From Vibrio brasiliensis LMG 20546 (lineage in GTDB: Bacteria > Pseudomonadota > Gammaproteobacteria > Enterobacterales > Vibrionaceae): a DNA stretch of 64,000 bases. A program made the position numbers and the translations under genes. Shown here one piece after another: positions 46,334-55,966 of this stretch. Under the pieces are notes generated by a model. That model saw only the letters and a list, made by a program, of their open reading frames with translations. It was not told where the DNA came from and ran no database searches. The DNA lies in NCBI RefSeq assembly GCF_000189255.1, contig NZ_AEVS01000071.1, positions 1-64,000 of the forward strand, given 5' to 3'. Positions within the stretch are counted from its first letter, which is position 1, and every line of letters starts with the position of its first letter.

Positions 46334-46806
46334 GAGTTGTAGTGGGCGTTTAGCGCGACATAAAGAGCATTAGACTCTTTCCAGCCGGCGATTCTATGCG
46401 GAGAGGTATAACGGGTAGCAAGTGCATTAGCCGATTCAAGGCTAGGCAACTTATATAATCGGAACAGAGCGACAATAGCTGGCTCAAAACTCGGAAGCTC
46501 CAGAGTTGAGGATGCCTCTCCATCATCGATAAAGCGTGTCGTATGCAACCAGCGATTGGCATTTACAATCGCTAGCCAATCTTGAGCCAGGTCTGACTTT
46601 GTTACTGGCTCTGATTGTGGCTCCTCTCTAACTTCATCAAATAGCGCCTGAAAATCACTTTTTGATTGAGGGAGAAGAGTATTAATTCGGTAGCTCAGGC
46701 GTGCAGATGCTTCATTTTCAGCTTGTAGCAGATACGCAAACGCCTGCGAAGGGAGCACCATCGCAAGTGTAAAAAGCCAAATGTATGAAATGAAACGACG
46801 AAGCAT
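46324..46806 (-). CDS. vemP: VemP, export-monitoring translation-arrest peptide
   Basis: This 160-residue secretory protein has a signal peptide (residues 1-24, ending SQAFA) and a C-terminal arrest region HRIAGWKESNALYVALN at residues 137-153. That matches the VemP arrest motif HRI-x-GWKE-x-NAMYVALN as I recall it. VemP stalls its own ribosome near codon 156 when export is slow, typically at low Na+, opening the mRNA structure that hides the secD2 start. Length and position upstream of secD agree with the family. One difference is Met to Leu in the NAMY block. The residues after VALN are A-H-Y-N-S-I-F, so the usual Ser then Gln at the stall point appear as His155 and Tyr156. Confidence 0.93.
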   Translation of the reverse strand: MLRRFISYIWLFTLAMVLPSQAFAYLLQAENEASARLSYRINTLLPQSKSDFQALFDEVREEPQSEPVTKSDLAQDWLAIVNANRWLHTTRFIDDGEASSTLELPSFEPAIVALFRLYKLPSLESANALATRYTSPHRIAGWKESNALYVALNAHYNSIF

Positions 46807-46907
46807 TGACCAGCCTGATTATATCTAACAGCGAGATAGTAGATCTAACCCAGAAGACAAACAACTAAAATATTCTAAAAGCTAATATTCCACATCTGAG
46901 CGTCTAA

Positions 46908-47579
46908 TTAGCGATAAAAGGTTTTGCCTGTTAGCACGTCCAGATAGATCTTGTTGGCTTGTTTTAGCCCACCACAGTAGACAAAGTAAGCGTTACGGTC
47001 ATCAAAAGTGACTGAGCGGATCCAGCCTTTGGTTTCTTCAAAGTCTTCCGGAGTACAAGTGCCCTCTTGAAGCAGTTGATCCGTTGTTTTGATAAACATT
47101 TCAAAGTGCTGCTTAAAATCATCGGAGTCTTCAATATATTGACTCACTGTCTCGACTCGTTCTTGCTTAGAAATCGTCGGAGCCACTTCAAGTAAGGCCT
47201 CCATAGGAACCCATTCTGCGACCTCTGGCCCACCCTCTTCATAAACATAGTATGGCGAGATACGTCCCCAGCCATCTTTCTTTTCAAGGATATGAAGCTT
47301 ATCGCCGCGGTAGACGACACTTTCTACAAAGGCATCGAAATCAGGAAACTCGCGGACACCCAATTTAGGCGGACTGACGTAATAATCGGTTACCGGAGCG
47401 GCGATAACTATTTCTTCCTCTTCCTCGACGATAGGTAGTGGTGTGACTGGTTGTTCTTCCTTTTCAAGAGCCTCTAAAGCTAAGGCGTCCTGTTGAGGTT
47501 TGTAATAGAAAATGTAGTAACCACCGCCAGCACAAGCGATTCCGACTAACAATAAGACAACCATGATGACCTTTTTCAT
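46908..47579 (-). CDS. membrane-anchored SH3-like domain protein
   Basis: This 223-residue protein has one N-terminal membrane helix (residues 4-26) and an acidic linker (about 38-62). The SH3b-like segment YYVSPPKLGVREFPDFDAFV...VYRGDKLHILEKKDGWGRI lies near residues 66-107 (outlined, not complete). A C-terminal region contains two cysteines. It is probably a periplasmic protein held by an uncleaved signal anchor, perhaps a peptidoglycan or protein binder. It is divergent from the exported protein gene at 47634. Function is unknown. Confidence 0.7.
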   Translation of the reverse strand: MKKVIMVVLLLVGIACAGGGYYIFYYKPQQDALALEALEKEEQPVTPLPIVEEEEEIVIAAPVTDYYVSPPKLGVREFPDFDAFVESVVYRGDKLHILEKKDGWGRISPYYVYEEGGPEVAEWVPMEALLEVAPTISKQERVETVSQYIEDSDDFKQHFEMFIKTTDQLLQEGTCTPEDFEETKGWIRSVTFDDRNAYFVYCGGLKQANKIYLDVLTGKTFYR

Positions 47580-47633
47580 ATCCGCCTAATCTTTTCCTAT
47601 ACTTATCGAGTTACGACCACGACAACCATCACG

Positions 47634-48200
47634 ATGAAATGGCACTACTTTAATATTACTATAGCGGCAGCCTTACTGATCTCTTTACCTTTTCGGGTAA
47701 TGAGTGCTCATTGCGATGAAGAAGCATGGAACACTATCCTAAATCAACAAAGTCAGGTTGACCAAACCTACAACTTACATGCGCAACGATTTAATCAGTT
47801 TCTTAGCATCCACCAAAATCAGCCTTTCCTCTATCAGGAATTTACTTCAGAAGAGATCCGCCGTTTTTGGCACAGTAACAAAGACGAACTACATCAGAGT
47901 ATGAAAGAACAAATTCAGGCTTCATTATTCGTCATTGAGCAAATTCAACAAGAACGCATCAATTTACAAGGCCTCATCAGCAGAGTGACCATTCAGGCTC
48001 AACGTTGGCAGGTGATCAGTCAACATTGCCGTGAAAGCGATAACCCTTCCAATGCCATTGCGAGTTGGAATTACTCGCTACTTAACCATGCGTTAAACCG
48101 CGATATCAATCTGCTGCTCACCAAGTTAGCCACGCTTGAACAACGCTATAACAAAGAAGTTGAGGCACTTAGTAATGCCAAACCAATGGTTGAAGAATAA
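47634..48200 (+). CDS. hypothetical exported helical protein
   Basis: This 188-residue protein has a signal peptide (about residues 1-24, ending VMSA). The mature part is mostly glutamine-rich helix with coiled-coil tendency (ESEEIRRFW-like EEIRRFWHSNKDEL, then KEQIQASLFVIEQIQQERIN). Two cysteines (near residues 27 and 131) could form a disulphide in the periplasm. I do not recognise a family. It has no strong ribosome site. It lies 54 bases from the divergent SH3-like gene, suggesting shared control. Confidence 0.6.
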   Translation: MKWHYFNITIAAALLISLPFRVMSAHCDEEAWNTILNQQSQVDQTYNLHAQRFNQFLSIHQNQPFLYQEFTSEEIRRFWHSNKDELHQSMKEQIQASLFVIEQIQQERINLQGLISRVTIQAQRWQVISQHCRESDNPSNAIASWNYSLLNHALNRDINLLLTKLATLEQRYNKEVEALSNAKPMVEE

Positions 48201-48368
48201 CCTTATTTACGAGGCACCACTCAATAGTTAGCAAACCTTCAACAAACTGCTAATGCAAATCGGAATCTATGTCACATATATTCTTAATCAATCATATTTT
48301 TTCATTGATAATAAGAATAGTTAACATTTAAATTAACTATCCATCGCCACAAATCGTACTTATCTCAG

Positions 48369-50696
48369 TTGAAATTTGCTCTCTCATATAAACACCTAAC
48401 GTTAATCTGGCTGTTAGGGGCTACACTGGCAGCTGTCAGCTATGTCACTGTTCATCATTATGAAAGCCAGAAGCTCGAAGCCCAGCTTAACTCCGTGTTA
48501 ACTAACCGCATTCAGACCTTATCCCAATCACTAAAAAGCGTTGAGTCTCTACTTTATTCAACCAGAGCGTTTATCGCTAACAGCAATCACCCCACGGCGA
48601 ATCAGTTTGAAGCCTACTTCGCGGATCAGCTTCCCTCTACCGCCAGTCTTGATTCGGTAATGTGGGCTCCTGTCGTGAAGCTTGAACGACTAGCAGAGTT
48701 CGAAAACACCGCTCAGCAAGATGGATTTCTTGGCTTTCGAGTCACTCCTCCGCCCCAACCATCCGACGATAACGTCTGGTTTCTTGAACAGGAAACCTTG
48801 CCTATCTACTACCTTTCTTCTTCATTCGAAGGCAGTGATGAACTTGGCCTCCGTTTAGAGGCGGATCCAAATAATATCAGTGCGATGTCTCGTTCGATTA
48901 CTACTGGTCGAATTGGTGTTTCAAACTTTACGATTGAAGGTCAGGCAAGCGTTCGACTGCTATTACCCAAGTTCACTCAAGGAGGTAACTTGCAAGGCTT
49001 CGTGGTTGCTAACCTTGTTTTGCATGAATTGTTGGGCGAGATCTGGCGCAGTGAAGTCAACTCAGATAGCACCGAAATCATGGTTCATATTCAGCCAAGT
49101 CAACATTTGGTATTTGAGTCGCACATAAACACTGAGTTGGACACTGATGGCATCGCTACTCGAATGATGATGGTCAGTCGTATCACGCGTATCCCACTGT
49201 TTAATCAGTATTGGCAAGTTTCCATTGCAACTATCGATAAGACTGGTAGCACCGCAATGTACGGGTTCACACTTATTATACTGATCTTCCTGCTAACCTG
49301 TTCCGCAACCGTTGCGGCTAACTTCTACGCCACCAGACTTAAGGTTTCTGATCGGGTTATCGAAGAGAAAACACGTTCACTTGCCGATCAAGCTATCAAA
49401 GACAACCTGACTAATCTTAAAAACCGCACCGCATTGAGTTATGAAGTCGCGGCGCAGCTAAAACTAATGAGAAAAGGCATGTCCAAAGGCTTTTCTATCC
49501 TCTTCATCGACCTCGACCGATTTAAAGTGATCAATGATTCAATGGGCCATTTGCACGGCGATAAGTTGCTCCAACAGGTTGGAAAGCGTTTAACTGAACA
49601 TTGCCGCAGTAACGATATGAGCTTTCGATTTGGCGGTGATGAGTTTGTTATCTGCTTACCCGGTCTCACTTCACGCTCTGCACTGAGTGATATATGCCAG
49701 CGTTATTCTGGTGTGCTGAGCAGACCTTATAACATTGATGGACAGTCCTGCCATATTGGCACAAGTATCGGCATATCTATCGTAACCGACCCAAAGCAAA
49801 CATTAGCTGGAATACTGCGTGAAGCCGATACTGCTATGTATCAAGCCAAGAGCTCAAGTCATGAAAAAGTGGTCTTTTTCCACGAGAAGATGTTCTCGCA
49901 GGCAAAACTACGTTTTACTTTAGAACAAGAGTTAACCAGCGCTCTGGCTCTTAAACAACTCTCTTTGGTTTACCAACCTATCTATCATGCTAACAACGAT
50001 AAAGTGGTCGGATTCGAGTCTTTGTTAAGATGGAACCACCCTAAACTTGGGCTGGTTTCTCCACAGGAGTTTATTCCTATCGCGGAAGAGACAGGCATGA
50101 TCATTGTTATTGGTGACTGGGTTGCCAATGAGTGTTGTAAAACACTGAACAGACTTTGGCACACTCGACAAGGTAACGATGTCCCACGCATCAATATTAA
50201 TGTATCTGCGAAGCAGTTCGAGTCTGAACATATCTACCATACACTGGCGAAATTACTTAACCAATACGACTTCCCTGCTGACTTAATCGGCATTGAAATT
50301 ACTGAATCGATGTTATTGAAAGACGAATGCAGCGCCCAGCAACTGCAACGGATCAAAGCCCTTGGTGTCAGCCTCTATCTGGATGATTTTGGTACTGGAT
50401 ACTCTTCTCTGTCAGTGCTCAATGATTATCCTGTTGACGTGCTTAAGGTCGACAGAAGTTTCGTTAGTCGCCTCGCTCTCGGTCAAAGCAACGCTGATAA
50501 CCTCTGTCAGGCAATCATCTCGATGGCGCACACCATCGATCTTGAGGTGGTTGCAGAAGGAGTTGAAACGCCAGAACAACTAGCGATTCTGCGTCAGCAC
50601 CATTGTAACTATGTGCAGGGCTATCTTAAGTCGAAGCCATTAACCGTGTGCCGCATTGAACAAGTCTTGGATAGCAAACAACAACTCTCAGCATAA
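48369..50696 (+). CDS. CHASE-GGDEF-EAL cyclic di-GMP signalling protein
   Basis: This 775-residue membrane protein has a first helix (about residues 8-28) and a periplasmic CHASE-type sensor (about 55-270). A second helix (about 295-318) leads to GGDEF and EAL domains. The GGDEF site is intact (FGGDEF near residue 421), with an inhibitory RSND site five residues before it. The EAL site is intact as ESLLRW, with NINVSAKQF, DDFGTGYSSL and KVDRSF. So both synthesis and breakdown of c-di-GMP are possible. The start is a TTG at 48369 without a strong ribosome site, so expression may be low. A terminator follows. Confidence 0.9.
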   Translation: MKFALSYKHLTLIWLLGATLAAVSYVTVHHYESQKLEAQLNSVLTNRIQTLSQSLKSVESLLYSTRAFIANSNHPTANQFEAYFADQLPSTASLDSVMWAPVVKLERLAEFENTAQQDGFLGFRVTPPPQPSDDNVWFLEQETLPIYYLSSSFEGSDELGLRLEADPNNISAMSRSITTGRIGVSNFTIEGQASVRLLLPKFTQGGNLQGFVVANLVLHELLGEIWRSEVNSDSTEIMVHIQPSQHLVFESHINTELDTDGIATRMMMVSRITRIPLFNQYWQVSIATIDKTGSTAMYGFTLIILIFLLTCSATVAANFYATRLKVSDRVIEEKTRSLADQAIKDNLTNLKNRTALSYEVAAQLKLMRKGMSKGFSILFIDLDRFKVINDSMGHLHGDKLLQQVGKRLTEHCRSNDMSFRFGGDEFVICLPGLTSRSALSDICQRYSGVLSRPYNIDGQSCHIGTSIGISIVTDPKQTLAGILREADTAMYQAKSSSHEKVVFFHEKMFSQAKLRFTLEQELTSALALKQLSLVYQPIYHANNDKVVGFESLLRWNHPKLGLVSPQEFIPIAEETGMIIVIGDWVANECCKTLNRLWHTRQGNDVPRININVSAKQFESEHIYHTLAKLLNQYDFPADLIGIEITESMLLKDECSAQQLQRIKALGVSLYLDDFGTGYSSLSVLNDYPVDVLKVDRSFVSRLALGQSNADNLCQAIISMAHTIDLEVVAEGVETPEQLAILRQHHCNYVQGYLKSKPLTVCRIEQVLDSKQQLSA

Positions 50697-50725
50697 TGAT
50701 TTAAGCAAGGTTAATTGGTGCAAAT

Positions 50726-50754
50726 AAAAAGCCTGAACTCAGTCAGGCTTTTTT
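50726..50754. terminator. bidirectional terminator between the GGDEF/EAL gene and phhB
   Basis: AAAAAGCCTGA pairs with TCAGGCTTTTT, flanked by A and T runs so it works on both strands. It lies between convergent stop codons. Confidence 0.9.
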
Positions 50755-50773
50755 GTTACTTAGATAGTGAACG

Positions 50774-51103
50774 TTAAGTTAGCTTGTCGCACTTAGCTGC
50801 ACAGATGAAGTCATTTTGATGCAAACCTTTAATCGAGTGGCTCCACCAGGTGACGGTAACTTTGCCCCACTCTAGCAATATAGAAGGATGGTGAAACTCT
50901 TCCTCAGCCAATTCAGACACTTTATTGGCGAAGGCCCACGCCAGTTTGTAGTTCTTAAATTTATAGACCTTTTCCAACTGTGGGATACCGTCTCTTTCAA
51001 GCAGTTCCCACGCGTCTAGTTCCGTAAGTAGTAGCCTTCTTTCTTCAGCACCTAGTGCCGTTGCATTTGCACTGCAAGCCTCGCAACGTAACTCATCAAG
51101 CAT
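50774..51103 (-). CDS. phhB: pterin-4a-carbinolamine dehydratase
   Basis: This 109-residue enzyme dehydrates the pterin carbinolamine formed by phenylalanine hydroxylase, recycling the tetrahydropterin cofactor. The active-site signature [20 protein letters not shown] (about residues 70-89) is intact. The start overlaps the phhA stop codon by eight bases, so the two are translationally coupled. It ends at a bidirectional terminator shared with the c-di-GMP protein gene. Confidence 0.94.
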   Translation of the reverse strand: MLDELRCEACSANATALGAEERRLLLTELDAWELLERDGIPQLEKVYKFKNYKLAWAFANKVSELAEEEFHHPSILLEWGKVTVTWWSHSIKGLHQNDFICAAKCDKLT

Positions 51104-51887
51104 GATTCACTTCCTTTGGTTCAAATAGTGGGGGTAATAGTCCAGCTGACATCGCTTGTTTTACATGGAACATAAGATCCATTTTACTTAGCTTATAGAG
51201 ATGTTCGATGCCATCTAATACAAAATATTCTGGTTGCATAATATCAATGCGGTAAGGGGTTCTTAGCACTGTATGGATATCAAAATCGACTCGCATCGCT
51301 TGTGGGTCATCGAGTGCATAGAGCGTTTCTCCCGGAGAAGAGAGTATCCCGCCTCCGTAGATTTTTGTCTCATCACCTTCTTTAACTAAGCCAAATTCGA
51401 CCGTAAACCAGTAGAGTCTCGCTAAATAGACTCTCTGCTTATCACTCGCGTTACGCCCAAGTATGCCGTACATTTGAGTAAATTCCGCAAACTCTGGATT
51501 GGTCAACATGGCACAGTGGCCAAAGATTTCGTGGAAGAAATCTGGCTCCTGAAGATAATCAAACTCCTCGCGACTGCGCAAGAAGGTCGCAACAGGAAAC
51601 TTTTTATCCGCCAATAAGGCAAAAAAGCGATCAAAATTTATCAGTGCGGGTACAGGTTCAACTTGCCAGCCAGTAGCCTGTTTCAGAACACGATTGATAT
51701 CAACAATTTGTGGTGCTCTGTCTAATGGTAAGTCTAACAACTTTAAACCTGCCAAATACTCTTTACAGGCACGTTGCTCGACTAAGTGCAGTTGGCGACT
51801 GACGAGATCACGCCAAATCAGGTCCTCTTCTGAACTCCATTCCACCATCCCTTTATCATTCACGGGCTTAGAACGATATTGTGTCAT
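51096..51887 (-). CDS. phhA: phenylalanine 4-monooxygenase
   Basis: This 263-residue iron- and pterin-dependent enzyme converts phenylalanine to tyrosine. The iron ligands are visible: the two His in [17 protein letters not shown] (about residues 118-134) and the Glu in YWFTVEFGL (about 159-167). This is the compact bacterial form without regulatory domain. A CGGAG box precedes the start. A TyrR-type box lies 93 bases upstream, and phhB follows. Tyrosine breakdown yields acetoacetate, which fits the divergent acetoacetyl-CoA synthetase gene. Confidence 0.95.
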   Translation of the reverse strand: MTQYRSKPVNDKGMVEWSSEEDLIWRDLVSRQLHLVEQRACKEYLAGLKLLDLPLDRAPQIVDINRVLKQATGWQVEPVPALINFDRFFALLADKKFPVATFLRSREEFDYLQEPDFFHEIFGHCAMLTNPEFAEFTQMYGILGRNASDKQRVYLARLYWFTVEFGLVKEGDETKIYGGGILSSPGETLYALDDPQAMRVDFDIHTVLRTPYRIDIMQPEYFVLDGIEHLYKLSKMDLMFHVKQAMSAGLLPPLFEPKEVNHA

Positions 51888-51979
51888 GAGTTACTCCGTT
51901 AACAATTCCTTCACATTAAGCCTATCGCCATGAAGAGGCGGTGACAATTTAACCACCCAACTCTCCCCTACACCATCCG

Positions 51980-51997
51980 TGTAACAATTATTTTACA
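51980..51997. promoter_or_regulatory. TyrR/PhhR box
   Basis: TGTAACAATTATTTTACA fits the TyrR consensus TGTAAA-N6-TTTACA with one mismatch. It lies between divergent phhA and the acetoacetyl-CoA synthetase gene and could serve either. TyrR-family activation of phhA is known in gammaproteobacteria. Confidence 0.75.
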
Positions 51998-52113
51998 TTT
52001 GAACGCTTTTTTCTTATTTTTCAGTTATCTGTTGCGCCTGCGGAAGTTTGACTTTGGTTACCTTTTCATCAAAGCTTATTCGATAAAACGGAGATCATTA
52101 AGACGAGGATGTC

Positions 52114-54114
52114 ATGTCTAATTCGCAGTCGAACCTTCCCACACCTATTTGGCAACCAAGTAGTGAACGAGTGGAATCATCGAACCTGAGCCAGTTTATA
52201 AAACACATTAATATTCAGGGTAATAGCATCGAAAGCTACGCTGATTTACACCACTGGTCGATAGAGCAAAAGAAAAACTTTTGGCTAGAAATTTGGCAAT
52301 TCTGTGATGTTATTGGTTATCAGGGCGACTGTATTTTGGGTGAGGGATTAGCCAAATATGGTCAGTTTAATCCAAGCCGAGATACGATTTGGTTTCCGCA
52401 ATCGCAACTCAACTATGCAGAAAATTTATTAGCGTATTCATTTCAGGCTCCTGACGATATCGCGATTTGGTTTAAGAATGAGCGCGGTACCAGTCGCCAG
52501 ATGTCGTGGCAAGAGCTGTGCGATCAAGTATCGGTTTTACAGCAATGGTTAACTCAAAACGGAGTTGAGAAGGGAGATGTCGTCGCGGGCTACCTTCCTC
52601 ACATGCCAGAAACTGTCATTGCCATGCTCGCCACCACCAGTCTTGGTGCAGTATGGACTTCGACATCTCCGGACTTCGGGGCAGAAAGCGTGATCGAGCG
52701 ATTCGGTCAGGTTCAGCCTAAAATCCTGTTCTGCTGCAACGGCTATAACTTCAATGGCAAAACATTTCAGGTAGAAGAAAAAAACCGTAAGATCGTTGAT
52801 GCGATTCCAAGCATAGTCAACACATGCCAGATCGATTACCTACAAACCGAACTATCTCCTGACGATCGCTGCGAGTCTTTCTCTGATTGGGAGGCCATTC
52901 TTGCGAGCTACTTACCTCGGGGGATACGCTACCAACGTATCAGCTTCAATGACCCGCTGTTTGTACTCTACTCATCAGGTACAACAGGTAAGCCTAAATG
53001 TATCGTCCACTCTGTCGGTGGCACAGTATTAAATCACCTCAAAGAGCACCAGTTACATTGTGATATCCAGCCTAAAGATCGCGTGTTCTATTACACAACT
53101 TGTGGTTGGATGATGTGGAACTGGCATGTGTCAGCACTGGCCAGTGGCGCAACACTGGTCATCTTTGACGGTAGTCCTATGTATCCGAACGGTGAGGTTC
53201 TATGGCAATTAGCAGAAGATGCCAAAGTGACGCTATTTGGCACCTCTGCTAAATACCTTGAAGCGTTGGAAAAGAACCAATTCAACCCTAGCAGTCATTT
53301 CCCATTAGAGTCACTCAAAACCCTCTGCTCTACAGGCTCTGTCCTCTACCCTCAGCAGTTCGACTATGTGTATGCCAATATCAAGGTCGACTTGCACTTA
53401 GCGTCTATCTCTGGCGGTACGGATATATGTGGCTGTTTCGTGCTCGGCAACCCTATCTCGCCCGTTTATCGCGGTGAGTGTCAGGGAGCCGGATTAGGCA
53501 TGGATGTTAAAGTGTTTAATGAGTCAGGTGATGAGATCATCTCCGAGCGCGGAGAGTTAGTCTGTCGCAACAGTTTCCCCAACCAACCACTCGGTTTCTG
53601 GCACGATGACGGAGAACGCTATCACAAGGCGTATTGGGACAAGTTTGACAACACCTGGCACCACGGTGACGACGTTGAGATGACCCCGTTAGGTGGAATG
53701 CTTTTTTATGGACGAAGTGACGCTACTCTAAACCCTGGCGGCGTTCGGATCGGCACCGCTGAAATCTATCAACAGGTAAACCAATTATCTGGTATCCAGG
53801 ACTCGATTGCTGTAGCTAGGCAAGTAGAAGGGGACGAGAAAGTGGTGCTGTTTGTTCAACTGGAGTCAGGCGAAGAACTGACCGACCAGTTGGTGGCAAG
53901 CATCAAAGATACCTTACGTCGCCAATGCTCACCACGCCATGTCCCTGCGGAAATATATCCACTGAGTGAGATACCAAAAACCAAGTCAGGCAAGTTAGTT
54001 GAGCTGGCAGTCAAACAAGTCCTGCATGGCAAAGAGATCAAAAACAAAGGGGCGATCGCTAACCCTTGGGTTCTTGATGAAGTTATTCAGTATCAAACAC
54101 AGCCAGTCGCATAA
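52114..54114 (+). CDS. acetoacetyl-CoA synthetase
   Basis: This 666-residue acyl-adenylate-forming enzyme activates acetoacetate to acetoacetyl-CoA with ATP. The AMP-binding loop YSSGTTGKPKCIVHS lies near residues 288-302 and the ISGGTDICGCF region near 431-441. GRSDATLNPGGVRIGTAEIY lies near 531-550, and the catalytic lysine is in PKTKSGKLVE (about 618-627). Length and ends match acetoacetate--CoA ligases rather than acetyl-CoA synthetases. It is divergent from phhAB, with the TyrR box between, tying acetoacetate from aromatic amino acid breakdown to CoA metabolism. A GAGG box precedes the start. Confidence 0.93.
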   Translation: MSNSQSNLPTPIWQPSSERVESSNLSQFIKHINIQGNSIESYADLHHWSIEQKKNFWLEIWQFCDVIGYQGDCILGEGLAKYGQFNPSRDTIWFPQSQLNYAENLLAYSFQAPDDIAIWFKNERGTSRQMSWQELCDQVSVLQQWLTQNGVEKGDVVAGYLPHMPETVIAMLATTSLGAVWTSTSPDFGAESVIERFGQVQPKILFCCNGYNFNGKTFQVEEKNRKIVDAIPSIVNTCQIDYLQTELSPDDRCESFSDWEAILASYLPRGIRYQRISFNDPLFVLYSSGTTGKPKCIVHSVGGTVLNHLKEHQLHCDIQPKDRVFYYTTCGWMMWNWHVSALASGATLVIFDGSPMYPNGEVLWQLAEDAKVTLFGTSAKYLEALEKNQFNPSSHFPLESLKTLCSTGSVLYPQQFDYVYANIKVDLHLASISGGTDICGCFVLGNPISPVYRGECQGAGLGMDVKVFNESGDEIISERGELVCRNSFPNQPLGFWHDDGERYHKAYWDKFDNTWHHGDDVEMTPLGGMLFYGRSDATLNPGGVRIGTAEIYQQVNQLSGIQDSIAVARQVEGDEKVVLFVQLESGEELTDQLVASIKDTLRRQCSPRHVPAEIYPLSEIPKTKSGKLVELAVKQVLHGKEIKNKGAIANPWVLDEVIQYQTQPVA

Positions 54115-54117
54115 AGT

Positions 54118-54148
54118 AAAAAGCCCGGCACTCAATGCCGGGCTTTTA
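54118..54148. terminator. bidirectional terminator
   Basis: AAAAAGCCCGGCA pairs with TGCCGGGCTTTTA, three bases after the acetoacetyl-CoA synthetase stop codon. It also ends the convergent methyltransferase gene. Confidence 0.92.
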
Positions 54149-54165
54149 AAATAACCGAGGTCTCA

Positions 54166-54744
54166 CTATTTTTTAGCGACTGCCATCAACACTGTCTGTT
54201 CTCCATTTGGTGTACTGATGGTAAATGGTGTGGTGATTTCTACCTCACTGAATCCTACGCTGGTCAGCACCTGTTGTGCATGCGTGATGGTCATGCCACC
54301 CACTTCATCCTTATCAGACAACCAGTCCCAGTGCACAAAATAGCCATCATGGTCCAACAGGCTATAAACGATATCTGCTACGTCTGAGTAGTTAGGTAAA
54401 AAACTACAGACTGAAGAAGCAACCACTAAATCAAATTGCGCACGAAATGCCGGGTGCATTGCCACCAAGCCACGAGTGAGTAGGTCAACAACTGGCTCTA
54501 CATTGTGAAGCTCTTTCTTATCAAGTTGTTCTATCATCGCTTCAGAGCTGTCGAGCGCGACAATATCTTTTGCCGTTGGAGACATTCTTTGACTTAGTAA
54601 CCCTGTACCACAGCCAAAATCAAAAATATGTTGGCCTTTGACATCCACTACTTTCTGCAGTGATTCAAAAGCTTTATCCGCGTAAACGCTAGTCGTATTA
54701 TCCGAGTCCCAATCTAACGCGACATCGTCCCAACTATTAGCCAT
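54166..54744 (-). CDS. class I SAM-dependent methyltransferase
   Basis: This protein of about 192 residues has the Rossmann-type SAM-binding fold. Motif I is IFDFGCGTGLLSQRM (about residues 40-54), followed by DIVALDSSEAMIEQL (about 60-74). The acceptor cannot be told. I use the second of two adjacent ATGs (54744), since GGGAG stands six bases before it. A longer frame reaches 54777. It is divergent from a LysR regulator gene 145 bases away. Confidence 0.85.
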   Translation of the reverse strand: MANSWDDVALDWDSDNTTSVYADKAFESLQKVVDVKGQHIFDFGCGTGLLSQRMSPTAKDIVALDSSEAMIEQLDKKELHNVEPVVDLLTRGLVAMHPAFRAQFDLVVASSVCSFLPNYSDVADIVYSLLDHDGYFVHWDWLSDKDEVGGMTITHAQQVLTSVGFSEVEITTPFTISTPNGEQTVLMAVAKK

Positions 54745-54888
54745 CATGATCTCCCTGTAACAACATTCATCAGGCATCCCCCAAGAGTATCAAAACTGCA
54801 TGAAAATAATAGCATTTCAATCCGGAAAACAGACAATTGGCCGAGATTGATATAATATCGATGGGTCGCTAATCAAATTGAACAAAAG

Positions 54889-55767
54889 ATGAACCTTACC
54901 CAGATCGAAGCTTTTTGCACTGTCGCCGATACCGGCTCAGTTTCTGAAGCTGCCCGCCAACTCGAATGTAACCGTACCCGATTAAGTATGGCGATCAAGG
55001 CGTTGGAAAAAGATCTTGATGTAGAACTGTTTGTTCGTAGCGGTAACAACTTAGTGCTTTCTGAAGCGGGTAAAGCGATCTACAAAGATAGCCACAACTT
55101 ACTGGTGACTGCAGCTCGTATTCGCAAAACCTGCACTCAGGTTTCAGGTAAGTTTAACGCTGAAGTTTGGATCGCTCGCGACGACTCACTTCCTGATGAT
55201 TTGTGGCAAGATTTATCCCATAAGCTGAACAATCGCTTCCCTGCGACTGCATTCAACATTGTACTTGCCTCAAGTGGCGATCTAGCCAACCTTGTCGCAA
55301 CCTCTCAGGTCGACTTTGCCTTTGGCGTCGATTACGAGCGAATCAATGACCCACATATTACTTTTCAGCCTTTAGGTAAAATCCGCCTGATGTCTGTCTG
55401 TCGTTCAAGTAACCCATTAGCCAAGCTACGCCGAGTGTCAGATGAAGAGCTGCGTAATGCAATGCAAGCAGTGATGGTTTATCTAAACGAAAAAGATAAC
55501 CCAGAACTGCAGCCTTTCTCTTTGCGCCATATTGGTTTCTCTAGCTTTGACTACATGCTCAACACCATTCTCGAAGAAGACGCATGGGGAGTTCTGCCAG
55601 AGCCGTTAATTCGTCATCTGCTTCGTAAGCAAGAACTTGCCGTCATTAAACATACCTACGGTCTGACTCAGGAAGACTACTGTATGTTTTCTTCTGCTGG
55701 TATGGCTGAGCACCCTGGTATGTCTTGGCTAGCGGACAAACTTAACGAGTTCTTGTTTGATTTCTAA
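54889..55767 (+). CDS. LysR-type transcriptional regulator
   Basis: This 292-residue regulator has an N-terminal helix-turn-helix (TGSVSEAARQLECNRTRLSM, about residues 15-34). The recognition helix, CNRTRLS, is atypical compared with the common TQPAVS form. Its effector domain is divergent. It may regulate the divergent methyltransferase gene or the CDF transporter gene 199 bases downstream. The ligand is unknown. Confidence 0.85.
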   Translation: MNLTQIEAFCTVADTGSVSEAARQLECNRTRLSMAIKALEKDLDVELFVRSGNNLVLSEAGKAIYKDSHNLLVTAARIRKTCTQVSGKFNAEVWIARDDSLPDDLWQDLSHKLNNRFPATAFNIVLASSGDLANLVATSQVDFAFGVDYERINDPHITFQPLGKIRLMSVCRSSNPLAKLRRVSDEELRNAMQAVMVYLNEKDNPELQPFSLRHIGFSSFDYMLNTILEEDAWGVLPEPLIRHLLRKQELAVIKHTYGLTQEDYCMFSSAGMAEHPGMSWLADKLNEFLFDF

Positions 55768-55966
55768 GCTGATATTTGGCTATCTTTTTTGCTCCCTCCA
55801 TCAGTCAGTGTCAATATTATTGACAGTGCAAAACCTTAATATCCTATTGAAAATTAACAACTTTATTCCAAACCTCACGTTCAAGAGCATAAGTTAACCA
55901 GATAGTGATTGTTTAATTCTCTTATTTTGAGAAAACTATAGCTGAAATTAAACAAGAGATACCATC

